A DNA stretch of 64,000 nucleotides, taken from Feifania hominis (GTDB lineage Bacteria > Bacillota > Clostridia > Oscillospirales > Feifaniaceae). How positions within the stretch are numbered: position 1 is the stretch's first letter; each line of letters opens with the position of its first letter. Shown here piece after piece: positions 16,543 through 26,796 of this stretch. The stretch spans positions 248,001-312,000 of the forward strand of contig NZ_JACRSP010000003.1 of the NCBI RefSeq assembly GCF_014384765.1. Reading direction: 5' to 3'. Below the pieces are notes generated by a model, which was not told the DNA's origin, did no database searches, and saw only the letters and a program-made list of their open reading frames with translations. The position numbers and the translations under genes were made by a program.

Positions 16543-17172
16543 TTACTTGCCCCGCTCGTTGATGCGGTAGCAGAGGGTCATGAGGCTGTCGCCGAGGTGG
16601 ACGTTTTCCACCGGGATTTCGGTCTTGAGATGGATGTCGCCGTTGCTGAAGTTCCAGAGCCCCTCGATGCCGAGCGCCTCGAGACGGTCGGCGATGGGGC
16701 CGGCCTCGCTGCGCGGCACGGCGAGCACCGCGATCTTGGGCCTGTGGGTCTCAAAGAAGTGTTCGAGCTCGTCGATGTGCTGCACGGTGACGCCGGTGAT
16801 GTTGAGCCCCACGAGGCTCGGCTTGACGTCGAAGATGCCCACGAGCTTGAAGCCGCGCTTTTCAAAGTTGAGATGCTGAATCAGCGCGGTGCCGAGGTTG
16901 CCCACGCCGATGACGATGGCGGGGTAGAAGTTCTGAAGCCCGAGGATGTTGCTGATTTCATCGTGAAGATAGCGCACATTGTAGCCGTAGCCCTGCTGGC
17001 CGAAGCCGCCGAAGCAGTTGAGGTCCTGCCGGATCTGCGAGGCGGTGATGCCCATGCGCGCCGAGAGCTCCTTTGAGGAGATCTTGTCAATATCGTTTGC
17101 GAGCAGCTCGCCGAGATAGCGGTAGTAGCGGGGCAGTCTGCGGATGACTGCCAGTGAGATCTTGTCTTTCAT
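16543..17172 (-). CDS. rex: Redox-sensing transcriptional repressor Rex
   Basis: Repressor that leaves DNA when the NADH/NAD+ ratio rises. I choose ATG 17172 (MKDKISLAVIRRLPRYYRYL), giving 209 residues; a longer reading would start inside the promoter. Winged-helix domain about 1-80 with GITASQIRQDLNCFG as the recognition helix region; Rossmann NAD(H) domain with VIGVGNLGTA at about 87-96. The gene has its own consensus promoter whose -35 box lies inside a Rex-box-like palindrome, so it is probably self-regulated. ogg follows in the same direction. Confidence 0.95.
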   Translation of the reverse strand: MKDKISLAVIRRLPRYYRYLGELLANDIDKISSKELSARMGITASQIRQDLNCFGGFGQQGYGYNVRYLHDEISNILGLQNFYPAIVIGVGNLGTALIQHLNFEKRGFKLVGIFDVKPSLVGLNITGVTVQHIDELEHFFETHRPKIAVLAVPRSEAGPIADRLEALGIEGLWNFSNGDIHLKTEIPVENVHLGDSLMTLCYRINERGK

Positions 17173-17208
17173 CTCGCGCCCCCTGAATGTTCGTGTAAAG
17201 ATACTGCT

Positions 17209-17249
17209 ATTATACGATAAAAGGGCGCGGTCTGTCAATTAATTAACAA
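17209..17249 (-). promoter_or_regulatory. rex promoter with overlapping Rex box
   Basis: On the reverse strand: TTGACA (17233-17238), 18-base spacer, TATAAT (17209-17214). The -35 box is inside TTGTTAATTAATTGACAG (reverse strand of 17232-17249), which matches the Rex consensus TTGTTAANNNNTTAACAA at 12 of 14 defined positions. A bound Rex would block RNA polymerase. Confidence 0.85.
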
Positions 17250-17606
17250 ATTGCGGGCAGTGGAAACGGCGGCGGTACAAGCATGGACGCCTGCTGCGGT
17301 CGCGGCTCCGCGACAGGGCTTTGGCACGATCAGCCCGTTTGCCGCGCGCGAACACTCAAGCATTTTATGTGTCAATGATAACAGCGAATCAGTGTTGGAA
17401 AAAACGATTCTGCTGCGTTACGATGAATGCAAACAAAAAGCTCTGCCGAGAAAGGAAAATCGAAAAGCAGATGGTCATTTGGAAAAAAAGCTGCCAAAAG
17501 ATGTCACGGTTACATGACCGTTGTTTCACGGTGGGCGTATCTTTTACATTTCGTATCTGATAGCATAACCATAGTAACCTGTCTGATATTAAACGGGGGA
17601 ATTGCC
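17250..17606. other. Gene-free gap between rex and a divergent gene
   Basis: About 357 bases with lower GC than the surroundings. No convincing gene, hairpin or repeat was found. It should hold the promoter of the divergent gene at 17607, but I see no clear -35/-10 pair. Confidence 0.5.
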
Positions 17607-18245
17607 ATGTTGACCGATATTCCATACAGTACACTCGCGCAGGACAGCGCCTATGAGATCATGCTGCTGCGTGACCAGGAGAACGCCGCGTTCGCCGAGA
17701 TCGCGCGGCGCACCGGCAGATCGGCGGGGGGCGCCGCGCAGCTCTACAACAGGGTGAAAGTGAAGCAGATTCGCCTCTACCTCAACCACATCGCGTGCTG
17801 GCTCGGCCATGAGACCGCCGCCGAGGTCACAAAGTTCTACTACAGCATCTACGAGTGCTATCAGGACCGCCGCTGCGCCTGCGCGTATCTGGAAAAGAGC
17901 TGGCAGGAGCTTCTCGACAGATACCGGTGCGGCGAGCCGGGAATGCCGAAGTCTTTCGCCGAGAGTCTGCCGCCCCTGCTGCCGCCGCTGGGGGAAAAGA
18001 CCGTCGCGCGCATTGTGAGCCTGCGCGAGGGCGGCACGTCGTTTCAGAAGATCGCGGGGGAGCTGAACCTGACTCCGGCCAAGGCGAAACACGTCTACAA
18101 CAGCCACTACCACAAACTGGTGCTGGGGTATCTCGAGTCTCTGCCGGCCGCGGGGGACGGCGCCGGAGAGCGGCGGGCCCTCTGGGAGAGCTACCTGAAT
18201 AAGAATGTCTCGCCCCAAAAATTCTACGACGAAATGAGACGCTGA
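17607..18245 (+). CDS. Hypothetical protein, probable HTH/DNA-binding type
   Basis: A 212-residue soluble protein not recognised as a named family. Start is ATG 17607, seven bases after CGGGGGA; a longer reading extends into AT-rich DNA without a ribosome site. Two segments look like sigma-type helix-turn-helix motifs: NAAFAEIARRTGRSAGGAAQ (about 24-43) and GTSFQKIAGELNLTPAKAKH (about 139-158). Between them is a Tyr/Cys-rich helical region (FYYSIYECYQDRRCACAYLE). Both motifs begin with a regulator-like pattern (x-x-I-A-x-x-x-x-x-S/T-x-x). It may be a sequence-specific regulator. It stands alone, divergent from rex. Confidence 0.6.
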   Translation: MLTDIPYSTLAQDSAYEIMLLRDQENAAFAEIARRTGRSAGGAAQLYNRVKVKQIRLYLNHIACWLGHETAAEVTKFYYSIYECYQDRRCACAYLEKSWQELLDRYRCGEPGMPKSFAESLPPLLPPLGEKTVARIVSLREGGTSFQKIAGELNLTPAKAKHVYNSHYHKLVLGYLESLPAAGDGAGERRALWESYLNKNVSPQKFYDEMRR

Positions 18246-18247
18246 CG

Positions 18248-18286
18248 CAGAGAGGGGCCGCCCCACATCGGGGCGGCCCCTCTCTG
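18248..18286. terminator. Strong hairpin between convergent genes
   Basis: Perfect 17-bp stem CAGAGAGGGGCCGCCCC/GGGGCGGCCCCTCTCTG with a five-base loop just after the hypothetical gene. No T-run follows, so it may act as a weak or Rho-aided stop. A second stem GCTGTGACGCCG/CGGCGTCACAGC follows at about 18292-18318. Confidence 0.6.
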
Positions 18287-18350
18287 TATATGCTGTGACG
18301 CCGGCGCGGCGTCACAGCCGGCATGTCCGGCGGCGCTGCGCGGCCGGGCG

Positions 18351-20210
18351 TCAGCTGTCCTGCTGAAGAGCTTCCCACTCGGCGTAGAGAGCGTCGGTGC
18401 GCTCTCTGAGCTGCTGCTGCTCGTCGAGCAGGGTCTGAAGCCTGTCGTAGTCGCTCGCCGCCTGCTCCATGGCCTGCGCGAGGGCCGCGGCCTGCTCCTC
18501 GAGCGCCTCGATCTCGCGCTCGACGGCGCGCGCGCGCCGGGCGGCGGCGCCCGTGTCGCGGCGGGGAGCCTGTCTGGGCGCGGGTTTCTTCGGCGCGGGC
18601 GCGCTCTGGGCGGTCTTCTCGAGCGCCGCGCGGTAGTGGGCGAACGTCCCCTCAAAGTCCGTCGCGGGGACGGCAGAGAGATCGAGAATGCGCCTGGCGA
18701 AGCGGTTTAGGAAGTAGCGGTCGTGCGAGACGAACAGCAGATTGCCGTCGAACTGCTCGATGGCCTCCTCCATCCACTCGCGCGAGTCGATGTCAAGGTG
18801 GTTGGTCGGCTCGTCGAGAATGAGAAGATTCACGTCGTCCTGCATGAGAAGACAGAGCTTCAGGCGGCTTCGCTCGCCGCCCGAGAGATCGCTGACCCGC
18901 TTGAACACGTCGTCGCCGACAAATTTGAACACGGCCAGGCGGTTTCGCGCCGTGGTGTTGGTGGTTTTGCGCTCCTCGGCGAAGAGCTCGAGAAGCGTGC
19001 GCTCGGGCCGCTCAAAGACGACCTGCTGGGGCAGATAGGCCGCCCGCACCGAGGGGCTTTTGGCGACGCTGCCCGCGTCGGGCGCGAGCTCGCCCGTCAG
19101 AATCTTCAAGAGCGTGCTCTTGCCGCAGCCGTTGTCGCCGATGATGCCGATGGCCTCGCCCCCTTTCATGGAGAACGTCAGCCCGCCGAGCAGCTCCCGC
19201 CCGCCGTAGCTCTTATAAAGCTCGCGCACGCGCAGCACATAGTCCGACGAGAACTCCCGCGCGACAAAGGCCGCGCGCAGGCGCTTCTCCTCGGTGGGGC
19301 GCTCGATTTTCTCCATGCGCTCGATGCGCTTTTCAATGGCCGAGGCGCGGTTGTCGAGATCGTGGCCGTGGGCCCAGATGCGGATTTTCTCGGCCGTCGC
19401 TTCGAGCTGGGCGATCTTCTTCTGCTGGGCGCGGTAGAGCTTGAGGCGCTCCTCGTAGCGCGCGCGCTTCTCGGTGACATAGAAGCTGTAGTTGCCGGTG
19501 TACTCCTCGGCGCTGCCGTCGAGAATCTCGACGACGCGCGTGATGGTGCGGTCGAGAAAATACCGGTCGTGCGACGTGATCAAAACCGTGCCGCGGTAGG
19601 CGCGAACGTAGTTTTCCAGCCACTCCACCGCGCTCATGTCGAGGTGGTTTGTGGGCTCGTCGAGCAGCAGAATGTCGGTCTTCTGCAAGATGAGCCGCGC
19701 GAGCAGAATGCGCGTCTTCTCGCCGCCCGACAGGTCGCCAAAGAGCATCCGCCGCTGCGCGGGGGTGATGCCGAGGCCGTTTGCGACTTTGTCGATCTCA
19801 AAGCCGAACTCATAGCCGCCGGCGGCCTCGAGGCGGGCGGCCGCCTCGGCGTAGCGGTTCATCACGCCGGGGGACTGGTCGTGCGCCATCGCGGCGGTGA
19901 GCTCGTCGAGCTCCCGGCGCAGACGGTGGTTCTCGGCAAAGGCGCTCTCGAGCACATCCTCCACCGTGTAGTGGGCCGGGTAGTCCGGCAGCTGCTCGAC
20001 CATGCCGAGCCGCCGGCCGCGGGCGATGACGGCCGAGCCGCCGTCCGCCTCGAGCTCGCCCGTGAGAATCTTGAAGAGAGTCGACTTGCCCGCGCCGTTT
20101 TTGCCGAGCAGGCCGATCTTCTCGCCCTCGTAGACCTCAAAGCTCAGATCGTCGAGAATGACCGTCTCGCCGTAGGCCTTATGTAAATGCTGTACGCTGA
20201 TGTCCGCCAT
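18351..20210 (-). CDS. ABC-F family ATPase (YdiF/Uup-like)
   Basis: Soluble 619-residue protein with two ABC ATPase domains and no membrane segment. First domain: Walker A GKNGAGKST (about 36-44), signature LSGGEKTR (about 160). Second: GDNGCGKST (about 356-364), signature LSGGERSR (about 448). The linker is a charged coiled coil and the C-terminal 80 residues (AVEREIEALEEQAAAL...) are another coiled coil, as in YdiF and Uup. ABC-F proteins act on the ribosome; some protect it from antibiotics, but this architecture is the common housekeeping type. ATG 20210 follows GGGAGAG. Confidence 0.9.
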   Translation of the reverse strand: MADISVQHLHKAYGETVILDDLSFEVYEGEKIGLLGKNGAGKSTLFKILTGELEADGGSAVIARGRRLGMVEQLPDYPAHYTVEDVLESAFAENHRLRRELDELTAAMAHDQSPGVMNRYAEAAARLEAAGGYEFGFEIDKVANGLGITPAQRRMLFGDLSGGEKTRILLARLILQKTDILLLDEPTNHLDMSAVEWLENYVRAYRGTVLITSHDRYFLDRTITRVVEILDGSAEEYTGNYSFYVTEKRARYEERLKLYRAQQKKIAQLEATAEKIRIWAHGHDLDNRASAIEKRIERMEKIERPTEEKRLRAAFVAREFSSDYVLRVRELYKSYGGRELLGGLTFSMKGGEAIGIIGDNGCGKSTLLKILTGELAPDAGSVAKSPSVRAAYLPQQVVFERPERTLLELFAEERKTTNTTARNRLAVFKFVGDDVFKRVSDLSGGERSRLKLCLLMQDDVNLLILDEPTNHLDIDSREWMEEAIEQFDGNLLFVSHDRYFLNRFARRILDLSAVPATDFEGTFAHYRAALEKTAQSAPAPKKPAPRQAPRRDTGAAARRARAVEREIEALEEQAAALAQAMEQAASDYDRLQTLLDEQQQLRERTDALYAEWEALQQDS

Positions 20211-20270
20211 GTTCTCTCCCTCATAAAAAGCAATAGTATAAAACTACCATGTTTTTTGCTTTTTTTCAAG

Positions 20271-20298
20271 AAAAGGCCCGCCGGACGGCGGGCCTTTC
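20271..20298 (-). terminator. Terminator of the lipoprotein gene at 20307
   Basis: Stem AAAGGCCCGCC/GGCGGGCCTTT (20272-20297) followed on the reverse strand by CTTTTCTTGAAAAAAAGC. It separates the lipoprotein gene from the ABC-F gene. Confidence 0.8.
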
Positions 20299-20306
20299 GG
20301 GGTCAA

Positions 20307-20780
20307 TTACTTCTCGCCGACCATGACGAGCCGCGCCGCTGTGATGCGGTCGGGCAGGGTCACGCCGTCCGAGAGGCCGTAGTGGACCTCGACCGAGGAG
20401 TTCTCCATAAACAGGTCGTCCGACCACTGGTCGATCTTCGCGTTCATGGCGTCAAAGAGCTCGGTCACATCGTCGATGGCGACCGTGATGGTCTTCTCCA
20501 CGCCGTTTTGCTCGTAGGAGCCGGTGAACTCCTTGCCCGGGGTGATCCACTTGACGATCTTCACGGGCTTGAGTACGTTGAGATCGGCGCTGTTGCCGGG
20601 GGTGACGTTGCTGTCGGGGTTCGGGGTGCTCGCGCCCGGGTCGTCGGGCACCTGGGGATTGTCCGCGTTTGGATTCTGGTTGCCCGCGTTCGGGTCGTCG
20701 GTGTTGTCTCTGGCGCAGCCGAGCAGCGCGAGGGACAGCACCATCGCCAGAACGAGCGCAATGCTCATAAAGCGTTTCAT
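20307..20780 (-). CDS. Small predicted lipoprotein
   Basis: A 157-residue exported protein of unknown function. Signal peptide with lipobox LALLGC at about 17-22, then a Pro/Asn/Asp-rich spacer to about residue 65, then a 90-residue globular part (ITPGKEFTGSYEQNGVEKTITVAIDDV...). No family recognised. It stands between gap and the ABC-F gene with terminators on both sides, so it is a single-gene unit. The low-complexity spacer resembles those of other lipoproteins in this window. Confidence 0.75.
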   Translation of the reverse strand: MKRFMSIALVLAMVLSLALLGCARDNTDDPNAGNQNPNADNPQVPDDPGASTPNPDSNVTPGNSADLNVLKPVKIVKWITPGKEFTGSYEQNGVEKTITVAIDDVTELFDAMNAKIDQWSDDLFMENSSVEVHYGLSDGVTLPDRITAARLVMVGEK

Positions 20781-20893
20781 GGTACACTCTCCTTATTGTT
20801 TTTCAATTTGGCGGTACCCTGATAATTTTCCCGGCGCGCGGGCAAACTATTTGCAAAAGAGCGTGGCAAAAACAGACTTTTTTGCAAAAAAAT

Positions 20894-20919
20894 GAGGGCG
20901 CGGAATGTTCCGCGCCCTC
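20894..20919 (-). terminator. Terminator of gap
   Basis: Perfect 12-bp stem GAGGGCGCGGAA/TTCCGCGCCCTC with a two-base loop, followed on the reverse strand by ATTTTTTTGC, directly after the gap stop codon. Confidence 0.92.
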
Positions 20920-20931
20920 TGGCAGATGTTC

Positions 20932-21948
20932 TTACTTGTGGTCGACTTCGTACATATGGCCGATGAGGTCGACAACCTTGTTGGAATAGCCCCACTCGTT
21001 GTCATACCAGCTGACCAGCTTGACAAACTTGCTGTCGAGCATGATGCCGGCCTTGGCGTCGAAGATGGAGGTTCTGGGATCGGTGATGAAGTCGGAGGAG
21101 ACAACCATGTCCTCGGTGTAGCCGAGAATGCCCTTCATCTTGCCCTCAGAGTACTCTTTGATCTTGGCGCAGATCTCGTCGTAGGTGGTCTCTTTGGCGA
21201 GGTTGACGGTGAGGTCAACAACCGAGACATCCAGCGTCGGAACGCGGAACGCCATACCGGTCAGCTTGCCCTTGAGCTCGGGGATGACAAGGCCCACAGC
21301 CTTGGCGGCGCCGGTCGAGGACGGGATGATGTTGCCCGCAGCGGCGCGGCCGCCTCTCCAGTCTTTCTTGGAGGGGCCGTCGACGGTCTTCTGGGTGGCG
21401 GTGGTGGAGTGAACGGTGGTCATGAGACCCGAGACAATGCCGAACTCGTCGTTGATGACTTTCGCGAGCGGAGCCAGGCAGTTCGTGGTGCAGGAGGCGT
21501 TGGAGACGACGACCATGTCCTTGGTGTACTTCTCCTGGTTGACGCCCATGACGAACGTGGGGGTCTCTTTGTCCTTCGCCGGAGCGGAGATGACGACTTT
21601 CTTCGCGCCGCCTTTCAGGTGGGCGGAAGCGGCCTCGGTGGTGGTGAAGACGCCGGTGGACTCGACGACGTACTCGGCGCCGCACTCGCTCCACGGAATC
21701 TCAGCGGGATCCTTGCAGGCGTAGACCGCGATCTTGTGGCCGTTGACGACGAACTTGTCGCCCTCAGCGCCGATGGAGCCCTGGAACTGGCCGTGGATCG
21801 AGTCGTACTTGAGCATGTACTGCATGTAGTCGAGATCGATGAAGGGGTCGTTGACGCCGACGACCTCGAACTTGTCGTTCGCCATCGCCGCGCGGAAGAC
21901 CAGACGGCCGATGCGGCCAAATCCGTTGATGCCAATTTTGATTGCCAT
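20932..21948 (-). CDS. gap: Glyceraldehyde-3-phosphate dehydrogenase
   Basis: Glycolytic enzyme that oxidises glyceraldehyde 3-phosphate with NAD+ and phosphate. The 338-residue protein has the Rossmann motif GINGFGRIGR (about 6-15), the catalytic cysteine in SNASCTTNCLAPLAK (about 155-169), and WYDNEWGYSNKV near the end. ATG 21948 follows a perfect AGGAGG. Single-gene unit with its own promoter and terminator. A Rex-like palindrome lies upstream of the promoter. Confidence 0.97.
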   Translation of the reverse strand: MAIKIGINGFGRIGRLVFRAAMANDKFEVVGVNDPFIDLDYMQYMLKYDSIHGQFQGSIGAEGDKFVVNGHKIAVYACKDPAEIPWSECGAEYVVESTGVFTTTEAASAHLKGGAKKVVISAPAKDKETPTFVMGVNQEKYTKDMVVVSNASCTTNCLAPLAKVINDEFGIVSGLMTTVHSTTATQKTVDGPSKKDWRGGRAAAGNIIPSSTGAAKAVGLVIPELKGKLTGMAFRVPTLDVSVVDLTVNLAKETTYDEICAKIKEYSEGKMKGILGYTEDMVVSSDFITDPRTSIFDAKAGIMLDSKFVKLVSWYDNEWGYSNKVVDLIGHMYEVDHK

Positions 21949-22013
21949 AGTTTTGTTCCTCCTGAATATAAATTTAAAATTTTAAAAATTTTAGCTGCGT
22001 GGAAAGCAGTTCT

Positions 22014-22066
22014 ATTATAATAAAAAATCCGCCAAGATACAAGCCCACTTGTTATAAATGTATCAA
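22014..22066 (-). promoter_or_regulatory. gap promoter and possible Rex site
   Basis: On the reverse strand TATAAT (22014-22019) is preceded at 17 bases by TTGTAT (22037-22042). Just upstream, TTGTTATAAATGTATCAA (22049-22066 on the plus strand, near-palindromic) matches the Rex consensus at 11 of 14 defined positions. Promoter is likely; the Rex site is tentative. Confidence 0.55.
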
Positions 22067-22170
22067 AGATTTTCAGTTTTTTCACAATTGGCCCTCGCTT
22101 GTCAAACGCCGGGAATCTTGCTATACTGGTCAGCAAATGGACCGGGGTGCGCCCCGCTGGAGGGAACCGC

Positions 22171-22686
22171 TTGAAATTCTACTACATCATTGCCATTGCC
22201 GCGATGGTCTTCGCGGCGCTCGCCGCCACGAAAAAGGTCAACACCGTGCGCACGGTGCTGGTCTACACCTTTTTTCTCGCGGCGGTGTATCTGAAATTTT
22301 TCGACATGGATCTCAAGAATGACCTTGTGACCTTTGTTGTGTCGGGCGTGTGCCTTGCGGCGCTCGGGGCGGTGCTGCTCGCGGCGCAGCGGGCGAGAAA
22401 CACGGCCTACTTCGTCTTCAATCTGCCGCCCGCGCGCGTGGACGACGTGCGGCAGATTCTCTCGGGCGCCATGCCCATGGCGCGCGAGGGCAGCGAGCCG
22501 AGTGCGACGATCGAGCCGTTTTGGTTTTTTCACCGGCTCGTCTTTCACAACGTCGACCGCGACGGGGTCACCGCCTACAGCCGGGAGATCAACGCCTACA
22601 TCGCGGCGAACGGGAGCATCCACATTCCGACGGCTGCGCTGCTCTTTGTGCTGGCGGCGGCGCTGTGCGCGCTGACGCTCATCTGA
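22171..22686 (+). CDS. Hypothetical four-helix membrane protein
   Basis: About 171 residues, start taken at TTG 22171, six bases after GGAGGG (22159-22164); an upstream ATG has no ribosome site. Predicted membrane segments at about 3-19, 28-45, 55-74 and the C-terminal 18 residues, with a soluble loop of about 75 residues between the third and fourth (NLPPARVDDVRQILSGAMP). No family recognised. It is 50 bases upstream of a histidine kinase gene and may be co-transcribed with it. Confidence 0.6.
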   Translation: MKFYYIIAIAAMVFAALAATKKVNTVRTVLVYTFFLAAVYLKFFDMDLKNDLVTFVVSGVCLAALGAVLLAAQRARNTAYFVFNLPPARVDDVRQILSGAMPMAREGSEPSATIEPFWFFHRLVFHNVDRDGVTAYSREINAYIAANGSIHIPTAALLFVLAAALCALTLI

Positions 22687-22735
22687 CACATACGGACATC
22701 GGTGGCGCCCGGCCGGGCGCCGGGAGATTGACAAC

Positions 22736-23872
22736 ATGGAAAACGGACGGAAACTGGAACGGGCGGCTCAGTGGGCCGCCGAAATTTACGGGCCGTCGGA
22801 CACGCCGGCGGTGGTCATGGCGGCCGACACGCGCATCTTCTACTGCACCGACGCCGCAAGGCGTCTGCTCGGTACGGCCGAGGGGAGTCTCGAGGAGCTT
22901 CTGCCGAGCATGATGTGGCCGCAGGTGAGACGCCGGCTTGAGGAGTGCGCGCCGGTCTCGCTGCGCGTACAGGCGCCGCAGGGCGACACGCTGACTCTCA
23001 GCGCGGTTCCGATACCGGACGGGGAGGCGTGCTGCGGCGCGCTGTGCCTGCTCTGCAGCCGCCAGCGCCCCTTTGAGGACCCGGCGTTCTCGGCCGCGGT
23101 ACACGATCTCAAATCGCCGCTCGCCATTCTGCGCTCCACGCTCTTTTTGCTGCGCAGAAAGTGCGCCCTCGGCGATGAGGCTGCGGGCTATCTCGACATG
23201 ATCGAGCGCAACGCCGACCGGGCCATGGCCGTGGTGAGCAACCTGTCGGCCGAGAGCGGCGGCGGGGACCACGGCTTTCAGCTGAATACGCGTCAGATTG
23301 ACCTCTCCGGCAGCCTTGAGACGCTCTTCGCCGACGTGTCGGCGGCCTGCGCCGCGCGGGACATCCGGGTCGAGAGCCGGGTGGAGCCGGGGCTCACGGT
23401 TCAGGCGGACTGGCCGCTGCTCGAGCGGGCGGTCATGAATCTGGTCAGCAACGCCGTCAAGTTCTGCCGCGGCAGCATCCGCCTGACGGCCTTTGGCGGG
23501 GAGGACGAGGTCTTTCTCGAGGTGGCTGACGACGGCGAGGGGATGGACGAGGCGACACGGCGCTCGCTCTTCGTGCCCTATGCGCACGGGGAGGACCGCA
23601 GCGACGCCCGCACCGGCAGCGGCCTTGGGCTCTTCATTGCAAAGAGCGTGGTCGAACAGCACCGCGGCCGCATCGAGGTCGAGAGCAGCCCCGGCGGGGG
23701 CACGCGCTTTGTGATCGCCCTGCGGCGCTGCCCGGCGCTGCTCACACTCGCGGCGCCCGCGACGATGCTGCGCCGCCGCGACGGGCTCGATGCGGCGGTT
23801 CGCGACGCCCTGTGGCGCCGCGGGGAATATTTGCAACAGAGAAGGAGTAGGCACACACATGCACCAGATTAG
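22736..23872 (+). CDS. Soluble sensor histidine kinase
   Basis: A 378-residue kinase without a membrane segment. The N-terminal 115 residues look like a PAS-type sensor (VVMAADTRIFYCTDAARRLLG). The HisKA H-box is VHDLKSPLAIL (about 121-131), N-box NLVSNAVKF (about 235), G1 VADDGEGMDE (about 263), G2 GSGLGLFIAKS (about 298). About 45 residues follow the ATPase domain, ending in an Arg-rich tail. No response-regulator gene is adjacent. Its last 14 bases overlap the acetyltransferase gene, so the two are coupled. Confidence 0.85.
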   Translation: MENGRKLERAAQWAAEIYGPSDTPAVVMAADTRIFYCTDAARRLLGTAEGSLEELLPSMMWPQVRRRLEECAPVSLRVQAPQGDTLTLSAVPIPDGEACCGALCLLCSRQRPFEDPAFSAAVHDLKSPLAILRSTLFLLRRKCALGDEAAGYLDMIERNADRAMAVVSNLSAESGGGDHGFQLNTRQIDLSGSLETLFADVSAACAARDIRVESRVEPGLTVQADWPLLERAVMNLVSNAVKFCRGSIRLTAFGGEDEVFLEVADDGEGMDEATRRSLFVPYAHGEDRSDARTGSGLGLFIAKSVVEQHRGRIEVESSPGGGTRFVIALRRCPALLTLAAPATMLRRRDGLDAAVRDALWRRGEYLQQRRSRHTHAPD

Positions 23873-24416
23873 AAAAGCGACGCCGAACGACGCGCACGAG
23901 GCGGTGCGCCTGCTGCGCGACGCGGCGGATGAAATTCTGCTCTTTCACACGGGCAGCGACACCTACGAGGGGGCCTACCCCGTGCTCGAGCAGTTCTACC
24001 GGCTTGAGCGGGGGCGCTACAGCTACAAGAACTTTCTCGTCTGCGAGGACGCGGGGCGGGTGGTCGGCGTGCTGCTGAGCTACGGCTCGCAGAACCCGCA
24101 GGAGTTCGACGAGCCGATCACGGCCCATCTGCGGGCGCGGGGCCTTGACACCGAGGTCGTCACCGAGGCGCGTCCGGGGGAGCTCTACATCGACACCTGC
24201 GCCGTCGCGCCCGAGTACCGCGGGCAGAAGATCGGCAAGTCGCTCTTCGCCGCCGCCCATGAGCGCGCGCAGGAGATGGGGCTTGGCGTGCTCTCGCTTC
24301 TCGTCGACTGCAACAAGAGACGAAACCACGACATCTATCAGAGGTGGGGCTTTGCGGACGGGGCGACCATTCGCTTTTACGGCCACGAGTACCAATATAT
24401 GACCAAAGAGGTGTGA
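23859..24416 (+). CDS. GNAT-family N-acetyltransferase
   Basis: A 185-residue acetyltransferase. Start ATG 23859 (MHQIRKATPNDAHEAVRLL) lies inside the end of the kinase gene, 10 bases after GAAGGAG. The acetyl-CoA-binding motif A is at about 113-130 (VAPEYRGQKIGKSLF), followed by the N-x-x-x-R-R pattern DCNKRRNHDIYQRWGF typical of GNAT motif B. The substrate is unknown; the overlap with the kinase suggests the same stimulus controls both. Confidence 0.82.
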   Translation: MHQIRKATPNDAHEAVRLLRDAADEILLFHTGSDTYEGAYPVLEQFYRLERGRYSYKNFLVCEDAGRVVGVLLSYGSQNPQEFDEPITAHLRARGLDTEVVTEARPGELYIDTCAVAPEYRGQKIGKSLFAAAHERAQEMGLGVLSLLVDCNKRRNHDIYQRWGFADGATIRFYGHEYQYMTKEV

Positions 24417-24420
24417 CCCT

Positions 24421-24455
24421 GGCGCCGGGAGCGTTCCCGGCGCCCACTTTTTTTG
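24421..24455 (+). terminator. Terminator after the acetyltransferase gene
   Basis: Ten-base-pair stem GGCGCCGGGA/TCCCGGCGCC with a four-base loop, followed by CACTTTTTTTGC, five bases after the stop. Confidence 0.9.
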
Positions 24456-24475
24456 CATTTTATGGCAGTTTCTTC

Positions 24476-24504
24476 TTGAACTTGTCCGCCCGTTTGTTTA
24501 AAAT
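24476..24504 (+). promoter_or_regulatory. Probable promoter of nhaC
   Basis: TTGAAC (24476-24481), 17-base spacer, TAAAAT (24499-24504). A short hairpin GGGCCGG-CTTGA-CCGGCCC follows in the leader (about 24524-24542). Confidence 0.6.
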
Positions 24505-24573
24505 GAACCTATCTTCTTTGGCTGGGCCGGCTTGACCGGCCCTTTCGGCAGCAAACGAGTAGGGGGGAAAACC

Positions 24574-26379
<1,806 letters not shown>

Positions 26380-26397
26380 AAGACAGCGCTGCCTTGC

Positions 26398-26426
26398 ACA
26401 GGGCGTCCCCGCGGGGACGCCCTGTT
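26398..26426 (+). terminator. Terminator of nhaC
   Basis: Stem ACAGGGCGTCCCC/GGGGACGCCCTGT followed by TTTCG, 19 bases after the stop codon. Confidence 0.82.
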
Positions 26427-26462
26427 TCGCGCCCTGTCCGCTTTTTTTGCAGGCTGAAGTGT

Positions 26463-26700
26463 GATATAATAGCCGCAGAACGGCTATTATATGGAACTCA
26501 GGCCGTTTTTCTCGCCCCTTGCGGGGCAGCCGAAAAACATGGCCACATTATAGCATGATCGCTTCGCGCTCATGCTATAATAGCCGCAGAGCAGCTATTA
26601 TATGGAACTCAGGACGTGCTCTTGCCCCTTGCGGGGCAAGTCCCTGCGGGACGGCTGAAAACATGGCCACATCGCTTCGCGATCATGATATAATAGCCAA
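26463..26700. repeat. Third cluster of the palindromic repeat (two units)
   Basis: Unit 1 (about 26463-26580): outer inverted repeat around ATAGCCG/CGGCTAT, a GCCCC-TTGC-GGGGC hairpin, then TTATAGCATGA/TCATGCTATAA. Unit 2 starts at 26576 with TATAATAGCCGC/GCAGCTATTATA (one mismatch), so the third arm of one unit runs into the first arm of the next. Unit 2 holds one copy of the 18-base hairpin unit (26637-26654) that is repeated 12 times at 10391-10606. The rest of the 26427-26796 gap shows nothing else except the ribosome site of the next gene. Confidence 0.85.
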
Positions 26701-26796
26701 AAAGCGATTGCAGTTGATTTTGGTTTTCGCCCTGCTGAAACGGCTGGAGAGTACGGCCGGGGCAGAGAGGGGCATACCGCAAACAGGGAGGCTTTC

